A program made the position numbers and the translations under genes. Below, piece after piece: positions 16,918 to 25,075 of a stretch of DNA of 49,443 bases. Within the stretch, counting starts at the first letter, position 1. The number at the start of each line of letters is the position of its first letter. Source of the DNA: Deltaproteobacteria bacterium (GTDB lineage: Bacteria > Desulfobacterota > Syntrophia > Syntrophales > JAFGHS01); the NCBI GenBank assembly GCA_016928025.1, contig JAFGLN010000024.1:1-49443 (forward strand). Direction: 5' to 3'. Under the pieces are notes generated by a model. The model was not told where the DNA came from, searched no databases, and was given only the letters and a program-made list of their open reading frames with translations.

Positions 16918-18135
16918 ATGTCTATCCCGAAAGAAGGCACCAAGCCTTTTGCGTTGAGTTTAATTCCTCTTTTTGCGCTGGCCCATTTCAGCCATCACGT
17001 TTTGACGGCGCTGGCCGTGCCGCTCATGCCCTATATCCGCAACAGCTTCAACCTGGATTATACCCAGTCCGGCTGGGTGGTATCCGCCTTTACCCTGTCC
17101 TACGGTATTGCACAGCTGCCCTCCGGGTGGCTCGCCGATCGCCTCAATAAGCGCATATTAATTACCCTGGGCATCTCCGGCGTGGCCACGGCAGGGTTGC
17201 TGGTGGGCCTGTCGCAATCTTATATGATGATGATCGCCTTCCTGGTACTCATGGGTATTTTAGGTGGAGGTTATCATCCGTCCGCGCCCCCTCTGATCGC
17301 CCAATCCGTGGCGCTGGAAAAAAGAGGACGGGCCTTGGGATTCCATAATATCGGCGGCAGCGGCAGCTATTTTTTGACGCCCATTATCGGTGCGGCCATT
17401 GCGAAACTCTGGGGATGGCGCAGCTCCTTTATTGTCCTGGCGATACCCACCATCATTATTGGATTAGTGCTTTACGGCCTGATTAAAAAACACACGGCCG
17501 GTCAAAATAGCAACGCCTCTGCTTCCGAACATGTCGATGACCGGAACCAATCCGAGACAAAGGGAAAAAACATTCGCCGTCTTGCAACTTTCCTCGCTCT
17601 GAGCACGCTGACAGCCGCCGTACTGGCCGCTACCTGCGCCTTCATTCCTCTTTTCCTGGTCGACCATTTTCATCTCAGCGAAGCCAAGGCCGCCCTGTAC
17701 CTCTCCCTGATCTTTTCCACCGGTGTCTGGATGAATCCCATCGGTGGCTATCTGTCGGATCGCTTCGGCAGTATTCCGGTCATGCTGACGATCTGTTTTC
17801 TGGCCGGGCCGGCGATCTTTCTTTTGAACGTCTTTCCTTACGGACCGGCGATTGTCGTCCTGCTTCTTGTTCTCGGCATGATTATGAGTACCCGGATGCC
17901 GACTTCGGAATTATTCGTGGTGGGTGAAACGTCAGACCTCAACCGGTCCACGGTTCTGGGTATCTATTATTTCACGGCCATGGAAGCGGGCGGCATTCTG
18001 AATCCGTTGATGGGACATCTTATTGATCGTTATGGTTTTTACACAGCCTTTACGAGCGCTGCGATATTTATCTTTTGCGTCACGCTGGTTTGTTCCTTCT
18101 TGCTGAGAAAAAACAAATCACGAACGTGGCGTTAA
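16918..18135 (+). CDS. MFS transporter
   Basis: 405 residues with about 12 hydrophobic segments. The MFS signature between TM2 and TM3 is GWLADRLNKR, and its repeat in the second half is GGYLSDRFGS. A hydrophilic cytoplasmic loop (~195-225) divides the halves. The substrate cannot be told. An alternative name would be major facilitator-type carrier, perhaps for an organic acid. No strong SD is seen (TTGAG before ATG 16918). Located divergently from the winged-helix regulator. Confidence 0.9.
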   Translation: MSIPKEGTKPFALSLIPLFALAHFSHHVLTALAVPLMPYIRNSFNLDYTQSGWVVSAFTLSYGIAQLPSGWLADRLNKRILITLGISGVATAGLLVGLSQSYMMMIAFLVLMGILGGGYHPSAPPLIAQSVALEKRGRALGFHNIGGSGSYFLTPIIGAAIAKLWGWRSSFIVLAIPTIIIGLVLYGLIKKHTAGQNSNASASEHVDDRNQSETKGKNIRRLATFLALSTLTAAVLAATCAFIPLFLVDHFHLSEAKAALYLSLIFSTGVWMNPIGGYLSDRFGSIPVMLTICFLAGPAIFLLNVFPYGPAIVVLLLVLGMIMSTRMPTSELFVVGETSDLNRSTVLGIYYFTAMEAGGILNPLMGHLIDRYGFYTAFTSAAIFIFCVTLVCSFLLRKNKSRTWR

Positions 18136-18292
18136 TTGCATCGGCAATTCATTACAACGAAGGACATCAGGCCGGGATTACTTCGGTATCCAGTCCATAT
18201 CATTGTCATTTTCGCCTTCGCGGGAATGACCATGACGGCGCTATCTCATCAACGGAGCATTAATTTCGCCTTTGACGCTTTTCCGCGGCCCT

Positions 18293-18685
18293 TTAGCTTC
18301 TTTCAACAAACTCGACGATATTATCGTCCGGGTCTTTGACCATGGCGATACGGACGCCGGGCCGCATATCCCTTTCCGGCACGGTAAATTCAACGCCCTT
18401 CTCTTTCAGTTCGGCACAAAGCTCTGAAAGGTTCGTAACGACAAACGTCACATAACGGAAGCCTACCTGTTTTTCCACACCGATGGCACCCTTAGGCGGC
18501 ACCTCCTTCGGTTCGATGAGCTTGAAGTCGCTTTCGCCGAACCGGAGCCGGTGCATGGTTCCGAACCATAAGGGCGTGGTTCCCACAAATTCCAATCCCA
18601 GGGTGTTTTGATAAAAATCAAGGCTCGCCTTAATATCGCCGGCGACGATGCCGAGATCCAATGAGTTCTTTGCCGGTTTCATCAT
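18293..18685 (-). CDS. VOC (glyoxalase/dioxygenase) superfamily protein
   Basis: About 130 residues with the beta-alpha-beta-beta-beta unit of the VOC fold: DLGIVAGDIKASLDFYQNTL at the start and DPDDNIVEFVE at the end. The conserved metal Glu is in the final segment. Three nearby Mets exist; AAGGGAG fits the ATG at 18685 or the next codon best, and the ATG at 18694 lies inside the SD zone. The substrate is unknown. Confidence 0.88.
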   Translation of the reverse strand: MMKPAKNSLDLGIVAGDIKASLDFYQNTLGLEFVGTTPLWFGTMHRLRFGESDFKLIEPKEVPPKGAIGVEKQVGFRYVTFVVTNLSELCAELKEKGVEFTVPERDMRPGVRIAMVKDPDDNIVEFVERS

Positions 18686-18881
18686 AATCCTCATCTCCCT
18701 TCTTGCATAACTTCATAATGACAGTCTTCATATCTTAAATCCGTACCATCTCGTTCCCACATTTACAGAAGCAGATATCTTGGGCCTAACGACCTGCTAT
18801 TGAGATTTCTTACCTCTTTTCGGCGGAATTTGAAATGGCAAAACGGAACTGAATTCATGAATTATCGTGCTAAGTCGCCTC

Positions 18882-18986
18882 CTACCAGGGCTTTTCCTTG
18901 GCCGCCCACTCCCCGGCACCGCCATACCCCAGAACGACCACATCGGCTTGTTGATCCCATTTAACAGAAATCGTCTCAACACTCAT
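18882..18986 (-). pseudogene. N-terminal remnant of an FAD-dependent oxidoreductase
   Basis: Reads MSVETISVKWDQQADVVVLG then YGGAGEWAAKEKPW and a TAG. This is the dinucleotide-binding start (V-V-x-G-x-G-x-A-G) of fumarate-reductase/ketosteroid-dehydrogenase-type flavoproteins, cut off after 34 residues. No continuation is visible in any frame. A GAGGATG-like SD lies upstream. A deletion left only the beginning of the gene. Confidence 0.7.
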
Positions 18987-19101
18987 CGATACATCCTCAT
19001 CAACACGCTTTATAAATGACCATGGTATCCGTCGTCATCCAAAATTCACTTTCCGCCACCCTCGGCAGCGAAATTTCCATGATATTCAACTCCGGTATCA
19101 T
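18987..19101. other. Intergenic, no gene
   Basis: Short sequence before the PEP-CTERM gene terminator; nothing recognised. Confidence 0.3.
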
Positions 19102-19133
19102 AAAAAAAGCAGGATTTTCATCCTGCTTTTTTT
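19102..19133. terminator. Bidirectional rho-independent terminator
   Basis: 14-bp stem with poly-A and poly-T flanks (19102-19115 with 19120-19133, core GCAGGAT/ATCCTGC), loop TTTC. It terminates the minus-strand PEP-CTERM gene; the T/A symmetry allows function in both directions. Confidence 0.9.
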
Positions 19134-19153
19134 ATTGATTATTGACGGTTAAC

Positions 19154-19786
19154 TTATTTTCTCCTCAGTCCGGCAAGACCCAGCACACCAAGACCCAGAA
19201 GCAGCATGGTTGACGGTTCCGGCGCACCAACCGGCACGTTGGGCGTTTCCCTTAAAGCAAAAGGAGGGCCGGTACCATCCGGATCACCCTGAAAGGGAAG
19301 GTCAACATAGAAGCTTTGTGTTTCCAACCCCCCGATGCCGCTTACCGTACCGTTATAGAATTGGATAAAGTCCCTCACGGTAAGTTCATCAACGTAAACG
19401 TTACTAAAACTCGTTGACGTTCTGGGAAGACCTGAACCTTGCGCGAAATCTAATTGATCCAGATCGTTGGATCCATGCCAACCCGCAGCAGTGACATTAG
19501 GCTGCATGAGTTCATCTTCAAAGCTTGTCCAATCAACGTTTGTGTGGTTTATGATTTCTTTGATAATCTGGTATCTTTGCAATTGAGTTTCACCACAAAA
19601 TTCTAAATACAACTCACCAGGAGTTAACCAGTCTTCTGATATCGTAATAACGCTGCCGGAAACGGAATAAGTAACGTTGACATTTGCCGTCGTTGCCGAA
19701 TCAACATTGATAACCAACGCCTGACTCGGAGCCGTTAACAATAGAAATAACATCATAAAACTACAAATCAAAAGATACTTCTTCAT
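19154..19786 (-). CDS. PEP-CTERM sorting domain protein
   Basis: 210 residues. A signal peptide, MKKYLLICSFMMLFLLL...SQA, is followed by a Ser/Thr/Asn-rich mature part. The end is a complete PEP-CTERM domain: APEPSTM, Leu/Gly-rich helix, RRK. Good SD (AAGGAGG) and terminator. The leader is only about 29 nt from the sigma-54 start. Not obviously related to the other two PEP-CTERM proteins in the mature region, but under the same kind of control. Export followed by exosortase processing is expected. Function unknown, probably a matrix or surface component. Confidence 0.88.
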   Translation of the reverse strand: MKKYLLICSFMMLFLLLTAPSQALVINVDSATTANVNVTYSVSGSVITISEDWLTPGELYLEFCGETQLQRYQIIKEIINHTNVDWTSFEDELMQPNVTAAGWHGSNDLDQLDFAQGSGLPRTSTSFSNVYVDELTVRDFIQFYNGTVSGIGGLETQSFYVDLPFQGDPDGTGPPFALRETPNVPVGAPEPSTMLLLGLGVLGLAGLRRK

Positions 19787-19826
19787 ATTTTTAACCTCCT
19801 TTCCTTTTGTCCTTTGTTTATTTGTC

Positions 19827-19842
19827 GCAAATTACGTGCCAA
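19827..19842 (-). promoter_or_regulatory. Sigma-54 (-24/-12) promoter of PEP-CTERM gene at 19786
   Basis: On the minus strand TTGGCACGTAATTTGC, a perfect match to YTGGCACG-N4-TTGC. The GC is about 41 bp before the ATG. Confidence 0.85.
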
Positions 19843-19916
19843 TGATACATAGGTTATATATATAGCTAATATCTTTACGTTTATAGTGAATGCGGGCCGA
19901 TTCTTTATAACGTATT

Positions 19917-19933
19917 TGTAAAGATATTCGACA
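19917..19933 (-). promoter_or_regulatory. Candidate activator site 4 (17-bp motif), PEP-CTERM gene
   Basis: Minus strand TGTCGAATATCTTTACA, centred about 84 bp upstream of the -24 GG. Orientation relative to the gene matches sites 1-3. Confidence 0.55.
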
Positions 19934-20005
19934 TTATTTCCTTTCTTAGACCGTTGATTCGCTATTTACTTAATAATATCTTAAAGATGGATATTAAGGC
20001 TGAAT

Positions 20006-20022
20006 TGTAAATAATTTCGACA
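20006..20022 (-). promoter_or_regulatory. Candidate activator site 5 (17-bp motif), PEP-CTERM gene
   Basis: Minus strand TGTCGAAATTATTTACA, 89 bp upstream of site 4 and in the same orientation. Confidence 0.55.
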
Positions 20023-20103
20023 CTTTCCTTTTTATGAATGATTTTATCAACAGGTAAACCTTTCAATGCATGAAAAAATTTTTTTGTCAAAACAGCTGTT
20101 TGT

Positions 20104-20174
20104 AAGAAAAAGGGATGGCCTCATTGTCAGCACCATTTGGAACTGCTCAATGAGTGAACCATCCCTTTCTTTTT
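20104..20174 (-). terminator. Long nested hairpin, terminator of the thiolase operon
   Basis: Outer arms AAAGGGATGG (near 20109-20118) and CCATCCCTTT (20159-20168), inner arms CTCATTG and CAATGAG, A-run and T-run on the flanks. Lies 15 nt after the thiolase stop. Both orientations could terminate. Confidence 0.8.
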
Positions 20175-20189
20175 ACTCATTATAGTTGC

Positions 20190-21335
20190 TTATCTCTTCA
20201 AGATCACCACACCGCTGTTGGGGCCGGCACCCATGGCGTGGGCCAGACCGGCTTTGGCACCCGCAACCTGTCGCGGTCCCGCCTCGCCCCGGATTTGCCG
20301 GTAAATCTCAATGACCTGGGCCAGGGCGGTCGCTCCCAGAGGGTGGCCACGCGACATGAGGCCGCCGTCCGTGTTGACCGGCAGCTTGCCGCTGAGATCG
20401 AAATACCCCTCCCTCAACAGATGGGGGGCCTCACCTTTCTTACAGAATCCCAGCTTTTCCAGGTCCCAGAGTTCGCCCGGTGACATGGTATCATAGGCCT
20501 GAACCACATCCATGTCTTCAGGGCCCATTCCCGCCATCTCAAAGGCCTGATCCGCGGAGGTCTGGACGTGATCGGCACCCTGGATCCTGGCACTGCTGTA
20601 AAAGGCCGTGCACAGCGTCGCCGCCGCCACCGTGACAACTTTATCCGTTGATTTCAATTTATCCCGGCTGCAGACAATGACCGCCGTTCCACCATCCGCC
20701 AATGGACAGGCATTCAGAAAACGCAAGGGCTTGGCAACCATGCGGGAAGACAACACCTCCTCGATCGTCACCGGTTTCTGCATCCGGGCATTGGGATTCA
20801 GGGAACCGTTATTCCGGTTCTTCACCGTGACCCGGGCGAAATCCTCTTCCGTCGCCCCCGTCTCCTCCATGTATCGGACGGTCCGCATGGCATAGTCAGC
20901 CGGCTGGACGTTGAAGCCCATCTGTCGCTGCCAGACAGGCCAGGCCGTACTCTGGATAGGACCGCGGGGCATCTGCTCAAATCCGGCGGCGATGACGCAA
21001 TCATAGATCTCGGCGCCGACCATCTGGAAGGCCAGCCGGAGGGCCGAGATACCGCTGGAACAGGCGTTTTCCACATTAACAATGGGAATGCCCGTAAGCC
21101 CGATCTTCTGAATGGTCTGATGGCCCGAACCCGTTCCGCAATAAACACTCCCGCAAAAGGCGGCCTGGATGTCGTTCCACTCCATCCCCGCATCATCCAG
21201 GGCTTTCTGGATCGCTTCACTGCCCAGATCATAAAACTGCCGGAGGGGACGTCCTTTTTCGCCGTCATAGCTGTCGAACTTGGTAATGCCGACACCGGCA
21301 ATGACCGCTTCTCTCATATTTTTCATACTGTTCAA
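20190..21335 (-). CDS. Thiolase-family protein (SCP-x/lipid-transfer type acetyl-CoA acyltransferase)
   Basis: 381 residues. Acyl-accepting Cys92 in VENACSSG and the conserved catalytic His in SRGHPLGAT (residue ~330). Degradative thiolases end with a CxG motif; here the end reads AMGAGPNSG, normal for the SCP-x-like branch, which usually pairs with a DUF35 protein. That partner gene lies 9 nt upstream. The expected reaction is thiolytic cleavage or retro-Claisen of a 3-ketoacyl-CoA. The operon continues with acyl-CoA dehydrogenase and an acyl-CoA ligase, so a complete beta-oxidation-like branch is implied. SD GGAGG before the start. Confidence 0.88.
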   Translation of the reverse strand: MNSMKNMREAVIAGVGITKFDSYDGEKGRPLRQFYDLGSEAIQKALDDAGMEWNDIQAAFCGSVYCGTGSGHQTIQKIGLTGIPIVNVENACSSGISALRLAFQMVGAEIYDCVIAAGFEQMPRGPIQSTAWPVWQRQMGFNVQPADYAMRTVRYMEETGATEEDFARVTVKNRNNGSLNPNARMQKPVTIEEVLSSRMVAKPLRFLNACPLADGGTAVIVCSRDKLKSTDKVVTVAAATLCTAFYSSARIQGADHVQTSADQAFEMAGMGPEDMDVVQAYDTMSPGELWDLEKLGFCKKGEAPHLLREGYFDLSGKLPVNTDGGLMSRGHPLGATALAQVIEIYRQIRGEAGPRQVAGAKAGLAHAMGAGPNSGVVILKR

Positions 21336-21344
21336 CCTCCTCCT

Positions 21345-21779
21345 TTACGCTGCCGACGGACGGAATTTATACGTCATAACCGTGTTGCCCTCATCGTCCT
21401 CATGAAGCTTGTCAATTTTAAGCTCCATGTCCATACCGACCTTGATATCGTCGAGGTTGACGTCGGTGACCAACCCCTCGACCAAGACACCCTCATCCAG
21501 CAGGACATTCGCGAGGGCGTAAGGGACATCGCCCCGGTAGTACCCTCCCGGCGGCCGCAACATGACAACGGAAAAAGCGTGCACTTGGCCCTTCCGGCTC
21601 AGTTCAATCAACTCCAGATTTTGGGAATGGCAGTGTGTGCAAATGCCGTTTTCCTTCCGGGGGAAGAAGACCTCCCCGCAATCCAAACACCTGTGTCCGA
21701 GAAGATGAGGCTGGCCGTCATGTCCTTTTTCCGTCCACAATCCTTCTCGAAGAGGTATCGTTTTCTCAGCACCACTCAT
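21345..21779 (-). CDS. DUF35 OB-fold/zinc-ribbon protein (thiolase partner)
   Basis: 144 residues. Rubredoxin-like zinc ribbon CLDCGEVFFPRKENGICTHC at ~35-54, followed by an OB-fold domain (GDVPYALANVLLDEGVLVEG and others). Members of this family bind acyl-CoA and sit next to thiolases such as HMG-CoA synthases and SCP-x thiolases, with which they form complexes. Translated just before the thiolase with a 9-nt gap. Confidence 0.9.
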   Translation of the reverse strand: MSGAEKTIPLREGLWTEKGHDGQPHLLGHRCLDCGEVFFPRKENGICTHCHSQNLELIELSRKGQVHAFSVVMLRPPGGYYRGDVPYALANVLLDEGVLVEGLVTDVNLDDIKVGMDMELKIDKLHEDDEGNTVMTYKFRPSAA

Positions 21780-21878
21780 TGATATGCTCCTTTCAAAATA
21801 TAACAGGGACCACGATTAATGGTTTCGGAATTCTGCAAAGATTATTTACCTTCAACCTTGTTCCTTGTACCTCGTTTC

Positions 21879-23042
21879 TTATGTAAATGCCCTCATACCC
21901 AAAGTTTCCCGGCCGATGATCAATTGCTGGACCTGGGTTGTGCCGTCCGGAATGGTATAGCATCGAGCATCCCGGAAGTACCGTTCGACGGGATACTCAT
22001 CCGACAAACCATACGCGCCGTGTATCTGAATGGCCTTGGAAGTGACCCGGATGGCCATTTCCGTGGCATAGGCCTTGGCAATGGAACACTCCTTATAGCA
22101 GCGGATTCCCTTGCCCAGACAGAAGAAGGCCTTGTAGGCCAGAAGCCGGCCGGCCTCAATTTCCGCCGACATATCGGCGATCATCTCCTGGATGAGTTGG
22201 AACTGGCCGATGCGCTTGCCGAACTGGGTGCGTTCCTTGGCATATTTAATCGCCGCCTCCAGGGAAGCCTGGGCGACGCCGACCGCGGAAATCGCGGCAT
22301 TGGCCCGGGCAAAGTTCAATGAACTGACGGACGCTTCCGCGGGGTTCTCTTTGGAAACAAGCAGGTTCTCCCTGGGAACCCGGCAGTCCTCAAAGAAAAG
22401 TTCGGCCGTGGGAAATGAACGGACGCCGATTTTGTGAATCTCGCGGGTCGCAAACGGGGATTCCGCCTTGTCAACCAGGATCTGCGCCGGTTTGCGGTCG
22501 CCCGTCTTCGGATCTAAAACCTTGAGGGTGACAACGACATAATCGGCAATGGTACCGTTGGATATCCAGCACTTTGTTCCGTTGATGATATAGCTGTCTC
22601 CGTCGGGGACGGCCGTCGTTTCGATTCCTGCCGTGTCCGACCCGACGTTTGGTTCCGTAATGGCGCTGCAGATGATCGTATCGCCGTTCAAAAGACCGGG
22701 GAGAATAAGGTCTCGAAGATGAATATTGCCCGAAGAGGCGATCCGATTCATGGAATTGGACGTGATGCCGACAACGCCCCCCAGTGACGCGTAACCGCGT
22801 CTCAATTCTTCAAAGAGAATCGGCCATTCATTGTGAGTCAGGCCCGCCCCTCCCAGTTCCTCGGGCACCAGCGTGCCTACATATCCAAAAGGTTTGAGCT
22901 CCTTCAGAAAGCGCTGGGCATCGGCCTTGCTCATGGGCCCCTTGCGGTCGTATTCGTCGGCGACAGACATGATCTTTTCGTTGATATAACGACGGACCGT
23001 ATCCTGCAGCATTTTTTGCTCATCCGTAAAATCAAAATTCAT
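21879..23042 (-). CDS. Acyl-CoA dehydrogenase with Asp at the usual catalytic Glu position
   Basis: 387 residues, full-length FAD acyl-CoA dehydrogenase. FAD/substrate motif ITEPNVGSD near 128-136, KCWISNG near 157, RTQFGKRIGQFQ near 271-282, and QIHGAYGLSDEYPVERYFRDAR. The catalytic base, normally Glu in I-x-E-G-T, is Asp366 here (YTIPDGTTQ), and the alternative helix-G position (NFARAN) has no Glu. Enzymes acting on cyclohexane- or cyclohexene-carboxyl-CoA in anaerobic aromatic metabolism are, as far as I recall, known with an Asp base. So an alicyclic substrate is possible. Electrons would pass to ETF, whose genes are not here. Third gene of the 24696-20190 operon. Confidence 0.9.
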   Translation of the reverse strand: MNFDFTDEQKMLQDTVRRYINEKIMSVADEYDRKGPMSKADAQRFLKELKPFGYVGTLVPEELGGAGLTHNEWPILFEELRRGYASLGGVVGITSNSMNRIASSGNIHLRDLILPGLLNGDTIICSAITEPNVGSDTAGIETTAVPDGDSYIINGTKCWISNGTIADYVVVTLKVLDPKTGDRKPAQILVDKAESPFATREIHKIGVRSFPTAELFFEDCRVPRENLLVSKENPAEASVSSLNFARANAAISAVGVAQASLEAAIKYAKERTQFGKRIGQFQLIQEMIADMSAEIEAGRLLAYKAFFCLGKGIRCYKECSIAKAYATEMAIRVTSKAIQIHGAYGLSDEYPVERYFRDARCYTIPDGTTQVQQLIIGRETLGMRAFT

Positions 23043-23136
23043 GCGTCATTCCCCCTAAAAAAGTCATTGTTATGGGACAGGATCCAAAACATGAATCAGT
23101 CGGCAAACAACATGCCCCATCCCGTCCGTCCCGTTA

Positions 23137-24696
23137 TTAGTTAATTTGCCTTTCTTGGCCCGCCCAGTAAGGTGCCTTGAGATCTTTTCTGAGAATTTTT
23201 CCATTGTCGTTTTTGGGCAGGGCGTCGACAAAATCCACCGACGTCGGTTTCTTGTAACCCGCCAGATGTTGTTTGCAGAATTCAATAATCTCATCCTCCG
23301 TCGCCGTCCTATCCTGTTTGAGGGCCACCGCGGCTTTGACGGTCTCGCCCCATTTGGGATCGGGGACACCGAAGACGGCGGCTTCCAAAACGGCGGGATG
23401 CCTATAAAGAACATCCTCCACCTCTTTCGGATACACATTGAATCCGCCGCTGACAACCATATCGCCTTGGCGGTCCATCAGAAACACATAACCATCTTCG
23501 TCCATGTATCCCATGTCCCGCGTATGGAGCCAGCCTCCCTGGAAGGATTCAGCCGTGGCCTCGGGATTCTTCCAATACTCGCGCATGATCTGATCGGATT
23601 GGGCCACAATCTCGCCGATCTCACCCGGCGGCAGCAATGCGCCGTCATCTCCCATGATCCGCACCTTAGCCACCGTTACCTCCCGGCCGACGGACTTGAG
23701 CCGTTTAAGTTTCTTTTCCGACCCGTCCATGATGTGGTCCTCTTTGGTCAGCAGCGTCAGTGGCATGCTTCCTTCCGTCAGACCGTATCCCTGGAGAAAA
23801 ACATTGCCGAAGGTCTCTATGGCCTGTTTGAGGACCTCCAGCGCAATGGGTGAGGCGCCATAGCGGATCGATTTGATGCTGCTCAGATCGTATTTTTTAA
23901 GGCTGGGATCGTTGAGCAGCATGACGATGGTCGTCGGAACCAGATAAAGGGTCGTTACCCGTTCCTTCTCCACCGTTTCCAGAAGCTGTTTGGAATCGAA
24001 GCCGGGCAGAATGACCACCTTGGCGCCCCGGATGAAATGGGGCAGGATCATGGCGCCGCTGGCATGGGTTACCGGTGAAGTCAGGGCCACCACATCATCC
24101 TTCTGGATATCGAGTCCGTCCAGGAGCACATTGTAGAAACTAGTCATGGCGGCCCGGTTGTGCTGGACAACTCCCTTCGGCACGCCGGTCGTGCCGGAGG
24201 TATAGGACAGACGAAAGATGTCGTCGTCGTTGATTTGCACATCGGGTTCGTCCGGGGAGGCTTTGGCGATGAGTTCTTCATAGTTTAACACGCCTTTGGG
24301 CGGTGTTCCCGTAACACAGATGACGTGTTCCAGCGTTTCCACCTCAGACCGGATGGAGTCGATCATGCCCGCATATTCCTCTCCCGCGATGACCGCTTTC
24401 GTTTCGGAATTGTTGAGGATGTATAAATGCTCACGGGCGGAGTTTCTCATGTTGAGTGGTACCCGCGCCATGCCGGCACACATGATGCCGCAGAACGACT
24501 CGACACTCTGATGGGAGTTTTTCAGAAGAACGCCCACCTTGTCCCCTTTTTTCATTCCCAGTTTCAAAAAGGCATTCGCGATGCGAAAGCTCCTGTCGAG
24601 GACCTCACCGGCCGTCAGCCTTTTATCCGGTGACACCAGAATCTCCCTGCCGGGAAAAAGCATGGCCGTTTTCCTAAGGATATCTTTTCCGTTCAT
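23137..24696 (-). CDS. AMP-forming acyl-CoA synthetase (ligase)
   Basis: 519 residues of the ANL superfamily. Phosphate loop LSYTSGTTGVPKGV near 168-181, adenylate motif GYGLTEGSMP near 308, GWLHTRDMGYMDEDGY near 394, and the catalytic Lys in PKNDNGKILRKDL near residue 500. It activates a carboxylic acid to its CoA ester with ATP. The acid is not determined; the neighbours suggest a fatty, branched or alicyclic acid. First gene of the operon, under a sigma-70 promoter covered by a palindromic operator. Confidence 0.92.
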   Translation of the reverse strand: MNGKDILRKTAMLFPGREILVSPDKRLTAGEVLDRSFRIANAFLKLGMKKGDKVGVLLKNSHQSVESFCGIMCAGMARVPLNMRNSAREHLYILNNSETKAVIAGEEYAGMIDSIRSEVETLEHVICVTGTPPKGVLNYEELIAKASPDEPDVQINDDDIFRLSYTSGTTGVPKGVVQHNRAAMTSFYNVLLDGLDIQKDDVVALTSPVTHASGAMILPHFIRGAKVVILPGFDSKQLLETVEKERVTTLYLVPTTIVMLLNDPSLKKYDLSSIKSIRYGASPIALEVLKQAIETFGNVFLQGYGLTEGSMPLTLLTKEDHIMDGSEKKLKRLKSVGREVTVAKVRIMGDDGALLPPGEIGEIVAQSDQIMREYWKNPEATAESFQGGWLHTRDMGYMDEDGYVFLMDRQGDMVVSGGFNVYPKEVEDVLYRHPAVLEAAVFGVPDPKWGETVKAAVALKQDRTATEDEIIEFCKQHLAGYKKPTSVDFVDALPKNDNGKILRKDLKAPYWAGQERQIN

Positions 24697-24802
24697 TGAG
24701 TATTATGTCTCCTTCGCAATCACATATTGACACATAGGGTTTTTTCTTGATTCTTTTGCGGGATACCATGAACTGACGAAGCGTGAATGGCGGTTTCACA
24801 AT

Positions 24803-24825
24803 AAAAATGACCCGCGGTCATTTTT
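24803..24825. promoter_or_regulatory. Palindromic operator (TetR-like) at the acyl-CoA ligase promoter
   Basis: 10-bp arms AAAAATGACC and GGTCATTTTT around CGC. The motif ATGACC-N3-GGTCAT resembles TetR-family operators found near CoA-degradation genes. It overlaps the predicted start of the minus-strand operon, as a repressor site would. No tetR gene is in the window. Confidence 0.6.
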
Positions 24826-24831
24826 TGAAGC

Positions 24832-24860
24832 ACGATATTATTTTCATTTTTGTTTGTCAA
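24832..24860 (-). promoter_or_regulatory. Sigma-70-type promoter of the acyl-CoA ligase operon
   Basis: Minus strand TTGACA (24855-24860), 17-nt spacer, TATCGT (24832-24837). The -10 is imperfect, compatible with regulation. Predicted start near 24825 lies at the edge of the operator. Confidence 0.55.
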
Positions 24861-24938
24861 TGATTATCGCCAATCGATTGATTATTTTATAATACTTATA
24901 CGATATATTGGAATATGAAGGGTCCGCGGTGAAATATC

Positions 24939-24968
24939 TTGACATCAAAAAATATTTTTACCTATACT
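24939..24968 (+). promoter_or_regulatory. Sigma-70-type promoter of the histidine-kinase-like gene
   Basis: TTGACA (24939-24944), 18-nt spacer, TATACT (24963-24968). Leader of about 100 nt to the GTG at 25076. Confidence 0.65.
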
Positions 24969-25075
24969 CGGCATCCGACAAAGAGAGGTCCAGGGAAACG
25001 GCATCCTAAATTTTCCACAATCATGAACCAAAAGATACCGACTCGGTTTCACTTCACAAACGGGCGAGGACTAAC

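Noticed and set aside
8205-18240. Remnant of GTCATTTTCGCC...GGGAATGAC type repeat near 18205-18230
   Set aside because: Resembles a widespread intergenic repeat but is too short and degraded to define its ends.
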